Positions 28,193 through 40,468 of a stretch of 64,000 nt of DNA are shown here, piece after piece; position 1 is the stretch's first letter; every line of letters starts with the position of its first letter. This DNA is from Paenibacillus sp. RUD330. GTDB lineage: Bacteria > Bacillota > Bacilli > Paenibacillales > Paenibacillaceae. A program made the position numbers and the translations under genes. The notes beneath the pieces were generated by a model. That model was not told the DNA's origin, did not search any database, and worked only from the letters and a program-made list of their open reading frames with translations. The stretch is from contig NZ_CP022655.2 of NCBI RefSeq assembly GCF_002243345.2, positions 275,001 to 339,000 of the forward strand, written 5' to 3'.

Positions 28193-28462
28193 ATGACCAG
28201 ACAACCCGTTGTCGTCAGACTCAAGACGGGTCTTCACGCAAGACCGGCTGCACTCTTCGTGCAGGAAGCGAACAAGTTCTCTTCCGAGATTTTCGTGGAA
28301 AAGGACGAGAAGAAAGTAAACGCCAAGTCCATCATGGGCATCATGAGCCTTGCGATCAGCTCCGGCACGGAAGTTTACGTCAGCGCCGAGGGTTCGGATG
28401 CAGAGCAGGCTGTAAACGCTTTAGTCTCCCTGGTAAGCAAGGAAGAGCTCGAGAACCAATAA
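28193..28462 (+). CDS. HPr-family phosphocarrier protein at the crh locus
   Basis: The 89-residue protein has both phosphorylation sites of HPr. His15 lies in TGLHARPAALF and Ser46 in NAKSIMGIMSL. B. subtilis Crh, encoded at this same place after whiA, has Gln instead of His15 and cannot take part in PTS phosphotransfer. This protein therefore looks like Crh by position and by its overall sequence, but like HPr by its active site. It is a likely substrate of HprK (5.9 kb) and a possible co-repressor partner of CcpA. The start at 28193 follows AGGGGG. Confidence 0.92.
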   Translation: MTRQPVVVRLKTGLHARPAALFVQEANKFSSEIFVEKDEKKVNAKSIMGIMSLAISSGTEVYVSAEGSDAEQAVNALVSLVSKEELENQ

Positions 28463-28508
28463 ATCAGCCTCCGGGCGCTGCATGCGCAGCCTCGGACGGT
28501 CTTCACGA

Positions 28509-28532
28509 AAGCTCCCGCAGGGGGCTTTTTTT
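28509..28532 (+). terminator. Terminator of the HPr-family gene
   Basis: AAGCTCCC and GGGGGCTT form an 8-bp stem (one G-U) with loop GCA, followed by a T-run. Confidence 0.85.
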
Positions 28533-28720
28533 GATTTCCGCAGGCTGGTATTCGCGGGAGTGTTTTGAGCTGAATGCGGTTTTGGCGGGTTGCGAAACTT
28601 TTGATCCGCCATCGTTATGCTCGTTAGGAATGTCGGAAGGGAGCGTGGGGCGGGGTGACAGGGGAGTCGCAGTTTTTCGGGTAGCATCGCTTCTCGCCCT
28701 AGGTATGCCACTGCGCTAGT
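28533..28720. other. Intergenic stretch with no recognised feature
   Basis: This is the first part of a gap of about 1.1 kb between the HPr-family gene and the SIMPL gene. I see no gene here; the rest of the gap is repeat DNA. Confidence 0.5.
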
Positions 28721-28820
28721 CGGTTGAACTGGCGCATAGTCAGTCAACTGGAGCATGGGGGTTGAACTGGCGCATAGGCGGTTGAACTGGAGCATAGCCG
28801 GTTGAACTGGAGCATAGGCG
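28721..28820. repeat. Five-unit 20-bp tandem repeat
   Basis: Five units of exactly 20 bp begin at 28721, 28741, 28761, 28781 and 28801. The repeated core is GTTGAACTGGAGCATAG, with a few point differences. Confidence 0.9.
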
Positions 28821-28924
28821 GGTGGTGGTGTCACGGTTTGTTGCCAACGCCTATCCTGGCATGGGCATCCAATCCTGCATAGCCGTTGGAGGCGCAGGAT
28901 TGGCCTTGGCGAAATTGAATTCGG

Positions 28925-29108
28925 TATCGGACATAGGATCCGCTATTGGGTTCAATTTTGCCATTACAATAAATTTAACGGACATGAGATCCGTTATTTT
29001 CTTTAACAGGGATGGAAGGGACATGTTTGGCCTGAAATAGCGGATCGTATGTCCGATAACAGTCAAAATAGGCTGAAATCATTGAAATAGCGGATCGTAT
29101 GTCCGATA
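28925..29108. repeat. Composite 4 x 23-bp inverted element, copy A
   Basis: Two 23-bp units with core CGGACATAGGATCCG lie at 28925-28947 and 28977-28998. Two inverted units (core CGGATCGTATGTCCG) lie at 29036-29058 and 29086-29108. Units in each half start 50-52 bp apart, so the RNA or DNA could fold into two nested stems. A second copy of almost identical size lies at 39964-40146. Confidence 0.9.
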
Positions 29109-29213
29109 ACATGGAATTGGGCTGGAGCAGGCGGATGTCGAAGGCATGTCCGATGCAATCGCAATGAAGGCTATTGATACGGGCTGTTATGCCCGGCATC
29201 GGACTGAACTGGG

Positions 29214-29358
29214 GCGGCGGATGCGGAAGGTGTGCCCGATGTCAATCGAACCGTGCTGCAGCCGGCGGAAATTGAATGCGGTTCCGACATCAACCCTTGC
29301 TGGAGGCGGCGGATGCGGAGGTGTGCCCGATGTCAATCGAACCGTGCTGCAGCCGGCG
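29214..29358. repeat. 53-bp direct repeat pair
   Basis: Segments 29214-29267 and 29306-29358 are identical except for one base indel. Both contain GTGTGCCCGATGTCAATCGA and CCGTGCTGCAGCCGG. A shorter repeat TTATGCCCGGCAT occurs on each side (about 29188 and 29370). Confidence 0.85.
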
Positions 29359-29569
29359 ATACGGCAAGTTATGCCCGGCATGGAACCGGGCTTGAGGCTG
29401 AAATCTGCGGCAAGCCGGGCCTTCCCTTCTCAAACTGAGCCGGCTTCAGACTCGGCTCTGTCCGCTTTCGGGTCTCAAAGTAACCCATATCGTCAATCCT
29501 TTATGGTAAATGCAACCTTTTGGATCTGCATGCCGTTTCAAGAGGACAACACCTAAGGAGGCGCTGGGA

Positions 29570-30361
29570 ATGGACAAACGAAATGCGGCTGGCGGGCTGA
29601 TGCATAAGAGCAAGGTGCTGCTTCTTGCAGCGGGAATCACAGCGGGATCTTTGATGGCCTGGAATGCACTGGGCGGTCAGCCGCTCAACAAGCCGGCATT
29701 TGCCGCAGGAACGGAGAATGCAGTGTTGAACACAGTCGCGGTAACGGGAACAGGCAAGGTGTCGGTCGCGCCGGATATCGCCTATGTATCGGCTGGCGTG
29801 TCGGTGACGGCCAAGACGGCCAAGGAAGCGCAGGCTGGAGCGGCCAAGAAATACGATGCCGTGCGCAAGGCGTTGACAGGCACTTACGGAGTCGCGGAGA
29901 AGGATCTGAAGACGACGAATTATTCGGTGCAGCCGCAATACCGCTATACGGATAAGGAAGGCCAAGTGCTGACCGGATACACGGCGGTGCAGGACATCCA
30001 GATTTCCTACCGCAACATGGATAAGACAGGCGATCTCGTCGACGGTCTTGCAACGGCGGGCGCCAATCGGATCAACAACATCTCCTTCGGAACGGAAAAA
30101 GGAGACGCCTACACGCAGCAGGCGCTGCAGAAGGCGGTCGAGGCCGCCAAGGCCAAAGCGATGGCGCTGGCTCAGGCATCGGGCCGCACGCTCGGCGAGG
30201 TCGTCTCGATCTCCGAGAACGGGGCCCAGGTCGTGCAGCCGGTCCTCGAGAGGGCACAGATGAAAGTGGCGGCAGCGTCGGATTCCTCGGCCAACACCGT
30301 CGTGGATGCAGGCGAGGTGGACGTCACCTCCGACATTACGGTTTTGTTCTCGCTCAAATAG
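29570..30361 (+). CDS. SIMPL (DUF541) domain protein, exported
   Basis: The 263-residue protein has a basic N-terminus and a hydrophobic signal segment (about residues 14-32), ending near AFAAG. The rest is a SIMPL domain: VAVTGTGKVSVAPDIAYV, then long Ala-rich helices (KAVEAAKAKAMALAQASGR) and a C-terminal VDVTSDITVLFSL strand. Family members are periplasmic or surface proteins of poorly known function; some affect oxidative stress resistance. The ATG at 29570 follows AAGGAGG. Confidence 0.85.
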   Translation: MDKRNAAGGLMHKSKVLLLAAGITAGSLMAWNALGGQPLNKPAFAAGTENAVLNTVAVTGTGKVSVAPDIAYVSAGVSVTAKTAKEAQAGAAKKYDAVRKALTGTYGVAEKDLKTTNYSVQPQYRYTDKEGQVLTGYTAVQDIQISYRNMDKTGDLVDGLATAGANRINNISFGTEKGDAYTQQALQKAVEAAKAKAMALAQASGRTLGEVVSISENGAQVVQPVLERAQMKVAAASDSSANTVVDAGEVDVTSDITVLFSLK

Positions 30362-30404
30362 AAAAAAAGCAGCCCCCAAGAAAATCCGGGGGCTGCTTTT
30401 TTTG
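30362..30404. terminator. Bidirectional terminator between the SIMPL gene and clpP
   Basis: AAGCAGCCCCC and GGGGGCTGCTT form an 11-bp perfect stem, with an A-run before and a T-run after. It serves the convergent genes on both strands. Confidence 0.92.
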
Positions 30405-30419
30405 TCTATTCTGCCGAGC

Positions 30420-31001
30420 TTACAGCTTCTCGATGACTTTGTCGACGAGGCCGTAAGCCGTCGCCTCTTCCGCGCTCATGAAGTTGTCGCGGTCGGTGTC
30501 CTTCTCGATGCGCTCCAGCGGCTGGCCGGTGCGCTCGGACAGGATGGCGTTCAGCTTGTCGCGCATCTTGAGGATGCGGCGGGCACGGATCTCGATGTCG
30601 CTCGCCTGGCCTTCGGCTCCGCCGAGCGGCTGATGGATCATGACCTCGCTGTTCGGCAGCGCGTACCGCTTGCCCTTGGCGCCTGCTGTCAGCAGGAACG
30701 CGCCCATGGAAGCCGCCATGCCGACGCAGATCGTAGAGACATCCGGCTTGATGAACTGCATCGTGTCGTAGATCGCCATGCCGGCCGTGATGGAGCCGCC
30801 GGGGCTGTTGATATAAAGCGAGATGTCCTTCTCCGGATCGTCCGCTGCAAGGAACAGCATTTGGGCGATGATGGAGTTGGCCACCACATCGTTGACGCCG
30901 GTGCCGAGGAAGATGATGCGGTCCTTGAGCAGCCGGGAATAAATATCATAGGCGCGCTCACCGCGGTTGCTTTGCTCGATGACCATAGGCACAAAATTCA
31001 T
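30420..31001 (-). CDS. clpP: ATP-dependent Clp protease proteolytic subunit ClpP
   Basis: ClpP forms the tetradecameric protease barrel that works with Clp ATPases. The 193-residue protein has the catalytic triad Ser98 (GMAASMGAF), His123 ([11 protein letters not shown]) and Asp172 (KDTDRDNF). The homologous start is the ATG at 31001, which is 14 bp from AAGGAGGG. An in-frame TTG two codons earlier (31007) is at a better distance (8 bp) and may be the real start. A CtsR box overlaps its promoter. Confidence 0.96.
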   Translation of the reverse strand: MNFVPMVIEQSNRGERAYDIYSRLLKDRIIFLGTGVNDVVANSIIAQMLFLAADDPEKDISLYINSPGGSITAGMAIYDTMQFIKPDVSTICVGMAASMGAFLLTAGAKGKRYALPNSEVMIHQPLGGAEGQASDIEIRARRILKMRDKLNAILSERTGQPLERIEKDTDRDNFMSAEEATAYGLVDKVIEKL

Positions 31002-31065
31002 GTCCAAGTGCGAGTCCCTCCTTATAACCTTCATAAATAGTGGATATGCGGGGTGCTGCTTTCTC

Positions 31066-31105
31066 ATTTTAATGGATTGCGATTTTAAAGTCAAATTTGG
31101 TCAAA
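31066..31105 (-). promoter_or_regulatory. clpP promoter overlapped by a CtsR operator
   Basis: On the minus strand TTGACT (31094-31089) and TAAAAT (31071-31066) are 17 bp apart. The plus-strand heptads AGTCAAA-TTT-GGTCAAA (31089-31105) match the CtsR consensus RGTCAAANNNRGTCAAA in full. The operator covers the -35, as expected for heat-shock repression by CtsR. Confidence 0.85.
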
Positions 31106-31232
31106 GAGGTCGAGGCAGCCTTCAATAGCCCATTTTAACCGGCTTCCTTATTCTCTAAACCCGGATCTTCCGCCTCCGGCAGCACGAGCGGCGAGGCGCT
31201 CTCCCGATCATAGGCCGATCTCCTCCGGATGC

Positions 31233-31265
31233 AAAAAAAGGACCGGCACGAATGCCGGTCCTTCT
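31233..31265 (-). terminator. Terminator of tRNA-Arg
   Basis: AAGGACCGGCA pairs with TGCCGGTCCTT around loop CGAA. The A-run on its left becomes a T-run on the minus strand. Confidence 0.85.
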
Positions 31266-31290
31266 ATGTAATGAAGCCATATGTGTAAAT

Positions 31291-31365
31291 TGGCGCGCCC
31301 GCTAGGAATCGAACCTAGATCTCAGGCTCCGGAGGCCTACGTCATATCCATTGGACCACGGGCGC
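31291..31365 (-). tRNA. tRNA-Arg (CCG)
   Basis: Read on the minus strand, acceptor GCGCCCG pairs with CGGGCGC. The anticodon is CCG within CCTCCGGAG, the T-loop is GGTTCGATTCC and CCA is encoded. It lies alone between clpP and cggR. Confidence 0.95.
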
Positions 31366-31458
31366 TTGTAAAAACGTAACGTCTAAGATTGTATAACAGC
31401 TGGCAGGAAAAAGCAACACTAAAGGTTTCCAGGAAAAGAAATCCGAAAATTGGGTGTC

Positions 31459-31472
31459 GGCAACCGTTTTCA
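31459..31472 (+). promoter_or_regulatory. Possible CcpA (cre) site upstream of cggR
   Basis: GGCAACCGTTTTCA matches the cre consensus TGWAANCGNTNWCA except at two positions. It sits just upstream of the putative -35, a place compatible with activation. Confidence 0.3.
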
Positions 31473-31487
31473 TCGGGTATTCCTCAC

Positions 31488-31516
31488 TTGCGGGGGTTAT
31501 CTAAAAGAGGTAAAAT
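31488..31516 (+). promoter_or_regulatory. Putative promoter of the cggR-gapA operon
   Basis: TTGCGG and TAAAAT are separated by 17 bp, and the CggR operator starts 8 bp after the -10. Confidence 0.55.
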
Positions 31517-31523
31517 AATGGTG

Positions 31524-31559
31524 TGGGACGTAAAATGAATGGCCGGGACGAAAAATGTC
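31524..31559 (+). promoter_or_regulatory. CggR operator
   Basis: The B. subtilis operator is CGGGAC-N6-TGTC-N4-CGGGAC-N6-TGTC. Here the right half (CGGGAC at 31544, TGTC at 31556) is perfect. The left half reads TGGGAC-N6-TGAA with the same N4 spacing. It lies between the promoter and cggR, consistent with autorepression relieved by fructose 1,6-bisphosphate. Confidence 0.85.
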
Positions 31560-31595
31560 CCATGACGGCCATGCACGAGTGGAGTGGGGGCGCTC

Positions 31596-32621
31596 ATGCG
31601 CAGCATTATTGATTTGCAGCGTCAGCTCGTTCCGGATCTCGTCGATACGCTCCGCCGCCGTTATGCGATCCTGCACCAAGTCATGCTCTCGGATATGATC
31701 GGCCGCCGGACGCTGGCTGCCTCCCTGTCGATGACAGAGAGGGTGCTGAGGGCGGAGACGGATTTCCTGAAGGAGCAGGGCTTGCTGGAGATCAAGTCCT
31801 CCGGCATGTCCATCAGCCCGGCCGGACGGCGGCTGCTGGAGGAGATGGAGCCCGAGCTCGGAGGGCTGCTCGGCCTCAGCGACCTGGAGGAGAAGCTCAA
31901 GCAGCGCTTCGGCCTGCAGAAGGTCATCATCGTGCCCGGCGATTCCGAGAAGTCGGACAGCTCCAAGCGGGAGCTTGGCCGTGCCGGAGCCGCGGCGCTC
32001 CTGCAGGTGCTGGGCGAGCGGGATGTCGTGGCGGTGACCGGGGGCACGACGCTTGCGGGCGTCGCCTCGCAGCTCGCCTCGAGCTCGCCGCGCCGGAGCA
32101 ACCTGTTCGTGCCGGCGCGAGGAGGGCTCGGAGAGAGCCTGGAATACCAGGCGAGCACGATCGTCTCGACGATGGCCAAGCGGACGGGTGCGCAGTACCG
32201 GATGCTCCACGTCCCGGACCATCTCAGCGAAGAGGCCTACACAAGCCTCATGCAGGAGCCCGGAGTGAAGGAGATCGTCGAGGTCATCCGCAGCGCCCGC
32301 ATCGTCATCCACGGCATCGGAGACGCCATGGTGATGGCCCGGCGCAGACGGATCGACGGCGGATTGGTCGACTCGCTCAAGGCCGACGGCGCGCTTGCCG
32401 AAGCCTGGGGCTACTATTTCGACCGCAGCGGCAACGTCGTGCACAAGATGCAGACCGCCGGCATCCGGCTCGAAGACATCGTGACGACCGAGGTCGTCAT
32501 CGGGGTGGCCGGCGGCCGCTCCAAGGCGGAGGCCATCTCGGCGGTGCTGAGATTCGGCCACGAGGACATCCTCGTCACCGACGAGGCGGCCGCCCTCGAA
32601 ATCGCGGCGCTGACGGAATAA
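31596..32621 (+). CDS. cggR: Central glycolytic genes regulator CggR
   Basis: CggR is a SorC/DeoR-type repressor of the lower glycolytic genes. The 341-residue protein has an N-terminal winged helix (MIGRRTLAASLSMTERVLRA) and a C-terminal sugar-phosphate-binding domain (VAVTGGTTLAGVA, VIHGIGDAM, IGVAGGRSKAEAI). The ATG at 31596 is preferred over the GTG at 31584, which overlaps the GGAG-rich binding site. Its own operator is at 31524-31559 and gapA follows 165 bp downstream. Confidence 0.93.
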   Translation: MRSIIDLQRQLVPDLVDTLRRRYAILHQVMLSDMIGRRTLAASLSMTERVLRAETDFLKEQGLLEIKSSGMSISPAGRRLLEEMEPELGGLLGLSDLEEKLKQRFGLQKVIIVPGDSEKSDSSKRELGRAGAAALLQVLGERDVVAVTGGTTLAGVASQLASSSPRRSNLFVPARGGLGESLEYQASTIVSTMAKRTGAQYRMLHVPDHLSEEAYTSLMQEPGVKEIVEVIRSARIVIHGIGDAMVMARRRRIDGGLVDSLKADGALAEAWGYYFDRSGNVVHKMQTAGIRLEDIVTTEVVIGVAGGRSKAEAISAVLRFGHEDILVTDEAAALEIAALTE

Positions 32622-32741
32622 GAGCCATGCCGCAAGGCGATAATGGTTCTTGTCCTTCCAGGCGCCGCGGGGACAGACTTGTTTTCATGGCAATCCGCGG
32701 GCTCTGCGCCTGCCAGGGGCAGGGCATGCGAATTGCTTTGA

Positions 32742-33791
<1,050 letters not shown>

Positions 33792-33821
33792 GAAGTCCCT
33801 AATCGCATAGACGATTCCACA

Positions 33822-33860
33822 GCTAAAGAGGAGAGACGATTGATCGTTCTCCTCTTTAGC
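33822..33860 (+). other. Hairpin in the gapA-pgk spacer
   Basis: GCTAAAGAGGAGA and TCTCCTCTTTAGC form a 13-bp perfect stem. The following T stretch is weak (AATGTTTTATCC), so it may cause partial termination or protect the gapA mRNA 3' end. In B. subtilis the cggR-gapA transcript is processed to give stable gapA mRNA. Confidence 0.55.
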
Positions 33861-33903
33861 AATGTTTTATCCATAGAAATCACTACCGGGAGGGCGAGCA
33901 GCT

Positions 33904-35085
33904 GTGAACAAGAAGAGCGTTCGTGATGTGGAAGTAGCGGGCAAGCGCGTATTCGTACGCGTCGATTTCAACGTGCCGATGGAAAATGGATCGATTACCG
34001 ACGACACCCGGATCCGGGAAACGCTGCCTACGATCCAGTACCTGATCGAGAAGGGCGCCCGCGTCATTCTGGCCGCTCACTTCGGCCGTCCTGGCGGCGA
34101 ATTGAAGGAGGAGCTGCGCCTGACTCCGGTCGCTGCGCGCCTCGCCGAGCTGATCGGCAAGCCGGTCGCCAAAGCCGACGATACCGCCGGTCCCGATGCG
34201 CAGGCGAAAGCCGCCGCGCTGCAGGACGGCGACGTGCTGCTGCTTGAGAACACCCGCTTCAACCCGGGCGAGGAAAAGAACGATCCGGAGTTCGCCAAGC
34301 AGCTCGCTTCGCTGGCCGACCTGTTCGTGAATGACGCCTTCGGCGCCGCTCACCGCGCCCATGCCTCTACGGAAGGCATCGCCCATCTGCTTCCGGCCGT
34401 ATCCGGCCTTCTGATGGAGAAAGAGCTGGATGTGCTCGGCAAGGCGCTGAACAATCCGGAGCGTCCGTTCACGGCTATCGTCGGCGGCTCCAAGGTCAAG
34501 GACAAAATCGACGTCATCAACAAGATGATCGAGATCGCCGACAACATCATCATCGGCGGCGGCCTGTCCTACACGTTCTTCAAGGCTCAAGGCCATGAAA
34601 TCGGACAATCCCTCGTGGACAACTCCAAGCTGGACCTTGCTCTGGAATTCATCGAGAAAGCCAAGAAGCTTGGTAAGAACTTCCTGATTCCGGTCGATAT
34701 CGTCGTATCCGACGACTTCAGCAAGGACGCCAACACGAAGATCGTCGACGTGGACGGCATTCCGGCCGACTGGGAAGGCATCGACATCGGGCCGAAAACC
34801 CGCGAGCTGTATGCCAAAGTCATCAAGGAATCCAAGCTGGTCGTCTGGAACGGCCCGATGGGCGTATTCGAGATCGAGCCGTTCTCGCACGGCACCCGCG
34901 CCGTTGCGCAAGCTTGCGCCGAGACGGAAGGCTACACGGTCATCGGCGGCGGCGATTCCGCTGCGGCAGCCGAGAAGTTCCATCTGGCCGACAAGATGGA
35001 CCATATCTCCACGGGCGGCGGCGCTTCCCTGGAGTTCATGGAAGGCAAGGTTCTTCCGGGCGTAGTCGCCCTGAACGATAAGTAA
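33904..35085 (+). CDS. pgk: Phosphoglycerate kinase Pgk
   Basis: Pgk transfers phosphate from 1,3-bisphosphoglycerate to ADP. The 393-residue monomer has the N-terminal substrate region [11 protein letters not shown] with [30 protein letters not shown] and the C-terminal nucleotide site [10 protein letters not shown] with [11 protein letters not shown] follow. The start is a GTG at 33904, preceded by GGGAGGG. Confidence 0.97.
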   Translation: MNKKSVRDVEVAGKRVFVRVDFNVPMENGSITDDTRIRETLPTIQYLIEKGARVILAAHFGRPGGELKEELRLTPVAARLAELIGKPVAKADDTAGPDAQAKAAALQDGDVLLLENTRFNPGEEKNDPEFAKQLASLADLFVNDAFGAAHRAHASTEGIAHLLPAVSGLLMEKELDVLGKALNNPERPFTAIVGGSKVKDKIDVINKMIEIADNIIIGGGLSYTFFKAQGHEIGQSLVDNSKLDLALEFIEKAKKLGKNFLIPVDIVVSDDFSKDANTKIVDVDGIPADWEGIDIGPKTRELYAKVIKESKLVVWNGPMGVFEIEPFSHGTRAVAQACAETEGYTVIGGGDSAAAAEKFHLADKMDHISTGGGASLEFMEGKVLPGVVALNDK

Positions 35086-35124
35086 CATCTCTTTCTCCCG
35101 AGTGGAGCGAGGGAAAAGCTTTAG

Positions 35125-36117
<993 letters not shown>

Positions 36118-36118
36118 C

Positions 36119-37639
36119 ATGGCTCCCAAACCGGTCGCACTGATCATCATGGACGGCTTCGGCCTCCGCAATGATGTCGTGGGCAATGCGGTCGCTCAGG
36201 CCAATAAGCCGAACTACGACCGCTTCATGGCCCAGTTCCCCCATACGACGCTGACCGCCTGCGGCGAAGCTGTCGGCCTTCCCGAAGGCCAGATGGGCAA
36301 CTCCGAGGTCGGCCATCTCAATATCGGCGCGGGACGCATCGTCTATCAGGACCTCACCCGGATCACGAAGTCGATCCGCGACGGCGAGTTTTTCGACAAC
36401 GATACGCTGCTCGGCGCCGTGCGCCATGCCAAGCTGAACGGCAAGAAGCTGCATCTGTACGGCCTGCTCAGCGACGGCGGCGTGCACAGCCATATCCAGC
36501 ATCTGTTCGCGCTGCTCGAGCTGGCCAAGAAGGAAGGGCTGGATCAGGTTTACATCCATGCCTTTCTCGACGGACGCGACGTCGCTCCGGACAGCGCCGT
36601 CGGCTATCTGACCGAGCTGCAGGCGAAGATCGAGGAGCTCGGAATCGGCCGCATCGCGACCGTACAAGGCCGCTACTATGCGATGGACCGCGACAAGCGC
36701 TGGGAGCGCGTGGAGAAGTCCTACCGCGCGATGGTGTACGGAGACGGTCCGAAATACACCGATCCGATCCGCGCCGTGCGGGAATCGTACGAGAAATCGG
36801 TCATGGATGAATTCGTCATGCCGACGGTCATCACGGAAGGAGACGGCTCGCCGGTCTCGCTCGTGGAGTCCGAGGACGCGGTCGTGTTCTTCAACTTCCG
36901 CCCGGACCGCGCCATCCAGCTGTCCCAAGTGTTCATGAACGAAGACTTCCGCGGCTTCGACCGCGGCGACAAGGCTCCGAAGGATCTGTACTTCGTCTGC
37001 CTGACGCTGTTCAGCGAGTCGGTCGGGGGCTTTGTCGCCTACAAGCCGAAGAACCTCGACAACACGTTCGGCGAGGTGCTCGTGCAGCAGGGCAAAACGC
37101 AGCTGAGGATCGCCGAGACGGAGAAATACCCGCATGTGACGTTCTTCTTCAGCGGCGGACGCGACCAGGAGCTGCCGGGCGAGACCCGCGTCCTGATCAA
37201 CTCCCCTAAGGTCGCGACCTACGACCTGCAGCCGGAGATGAGCGCCTACGAGGTGGCGGACGCCGCCGTGCGCGAGATCAACTCCGACAAGCATGACGCG
37301 ATCATCCTGAACTTCGCGAACCCCGACATGGTCGGCCACTCCGGCATGCTGGAGCCGACGATCAAGGCGGTCGAGGCGACGGACGAGTGCATGGGCCGCG
37401 TCGTCGACGCCGTGCTCGCCAAGGGCGGCGTCGTGCTCATCACGGCCGACCACGGCAACGCGGACATGGTCATCGGACCGGACGGACGCCCGTTCACGGC
37501 GCATACAACCAACCCAGTGCCGCTGATCGTCACCAAGCAGGGCGTCACGCTTCGCGAGAACGGCATTCTGGCCGACATCGCGCCGACGCTGCTCGATCTG
37601 CTCGAGCTGCCGCAGCCGGTTGAAATGACCGGCCAAAGC

Positions 37640-37657
<18 letters not shown>
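36119..37657 (+). CDS. gpmI: 2,3-bisphosphoglycerate-independent phosphoglycerate mutase GpmI
   Basis: GpmI interconverts 3- and 2-phosphoglycerate and uses Mn ions. The 512-residue protein of the alkaline-phosphatase superfamily has DGFGLRND (metal Asp) and the phosphorylated Ser in [24 protein letters not shown] and the second metal site ADHGNADMV follow. Its ribosome binding site (GAGGGGG) lies within the end of tpiA. The Mn dependence links the enzyme to pH changes during sporulation in Bacilli. Confidence 0.96.
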
Positions 37658-39230
<1,573 letters not shown>

Positions 39231-39274
39231 GAACATTTCGGGCTGGCTTGATGCCGGCCGGTCAGGTTCATCGG

Positions 39275-39306
39275 AATCCCCTGCGTGGAAGCGCGGGGGA
39301 TTTTTT
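39275..39306 (+). terminator. Terminator of eno
   Basis: AATCCCCTGCG pairs with CGCGGGGGATT (one G-U) and is followed by a run of six T. Confidence 0.9.
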
Positions 39307-39475
39307 GCATTTGGCTGGGTTTTTGCCATTTTAAGCGGCCGGGGAGTGAAGGGTTTGGATTAGGGAATGACGGCAAGGGCGGTCATGGGGCGCAATAGCC
39401 TTTTAGTGGCTTGAGCGAGCCGAGAAAGAGGCGGAACCATTCTTTTGGACCGGTGGAGCAAGGGGGGGGGATTGG
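39307..39475. other. Intergenic stretch with no recognised feature
   Basis: This is the first part of a gap of about 1.2 kb after eno. It includes a G-run at about 39461 but no supported gene. Confidence 0.5.
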
Positions 39476-39838
39476 TCAAGGCCGGGAAACGGCAAGAGGA
39501 TCGGGAAGGCAGCGGCAAGGAACCGGAAAGGTAACGGCAATGGTAACGACAAGGGCGAGGCAATGACAATGGCAAGATAGCGGCAACGGCAAGGTAACTG
39601 CAACGGCAATGGTAACGGGGCAAGATAGCGGGCAATGGCAAGGTAACAGCGACGGCAATGGTAACGACAATGGCAAGGTTAGCGGCAACGGCAAGGCAGC
39701 GGTAACCAAGATAGCGACAAGGTAACGGCAATGGCAAGATAGCGGGCAACGGCAAGGTAACAGCGACGGCAATGGTAACGACAATGGCAAGGCTAGCGGC
39801 ATCGGCAAGGCAGCGGTAACCAAGGTAGCGGCAAGGGT
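39476..39838. repeat. Low-complexity GGCAA/GGTAAC repeat with a 114-bp direct repeat
   Basis: The sequence is built of short purine-rich words (GGCAACGG, CAAGGTAAC). On a larger scale, 39621-39722 and 39735-39836 are about 95 percent identical, giving a 114-bp period. Open frames on the minus strand are Leu-Pro-rich artefacts of this composition. Confidence 0.85.
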
Positions 39839-39963
39839 AGGAATTGGGCTAGACAACGGAGTAGAATGAAGGGCGGAATGAATCAGGCATAGAATGAGAA
39901 TGAGGACATAGACGCAGAGTAGCTTCAACGCGGATAAGCTGAAAAATCGAGGCTGGATCAAGC

Positions 39964-40146
39964 TATCGGACATAGGATCCGTTATTTTCGAGGATATCCC
40001 GGAATTTCATTTTTATCGGACATACGTTCCGTTATTTCCTCATCTTTAATCGGGAAAGGGATAATTGTTCACAAATAACGGATCGTATGTCCGATACGAT
40101 CTGAAAAGAGCTGAATCGAAACAAATAACGGATCGTATGTCCGATA
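39964..40146. repeat. Composite 4 x 23-bp inverted element, copy B
   Basis: Direct units lie at 39964-39986 and 40014-40036, and inverted units at 40074-40096 and 40124-40146. Starts within each half are exactly 50 bp apart. The architecture and total length (183 bp) equal those of copy A at 28925-29108, although the sequences between the units differ. Confidence 0.9.
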
Positions 40147-40417
40147 AGTTTTGAAAAGAGCTAAACCGGGACAAATGAAGGAGGTCATGTCCTCAAACGT
40201 GTCTTTGATGCTCGGGACGAAGACTATGCGGCGGGGCGAAAAAAGGAACGACATCAATGGCTCCAAACAGCGCCGAACCCCATTGAATAGCGGCGATCCT
40301 GAATGGAGGCTCGGGACAATCGTGCCGGAATCGCAGCCATACCGTGAGTATAGGCTCAGGACGCTCGTGCCAAAATCACAAACAAACGGCACAAAAACGG
40401 GCATAGCTGCCCCTTGT
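40147..40417. other. Intergenic stretch with short CTCGGGAC repeats
   Basis: Three related words, CTCGGGACGA (about 40212), CTCGGGACAATCGTGCC (about 40312) and CTCAGGACGCTCGTGCC (about 40355), recur about 100 and 43 bp apart. No gene is supported. Confidence 0.45.
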
Positions 40418-40432
40418 TGAAAGCGCTATACT
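40418..40432 (+). promoter_or_regulatory. Putative -10 with overlapping cre-like site
   Basis: TATACT (40427-40432) overlaps TGAAAGCGCTATAC (40418-40431), which fits the cre consensus except at its last two positions. A cre over the -10 would imply repression by CcpA. The -35 is weak. Confidence 0.35.
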
Positions 40433-40468
40433 GTACCTATCCCAATTGAACAGGCGGTGTTAGGAACG

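Noticed and set aside
39360-39973. Leu-Pro-rich minus-strand proteins over the low-complexity tract
   Set aside because: The translation only reflects the GGCAA-type repeat; no ribosome binding site or known domain is seen.
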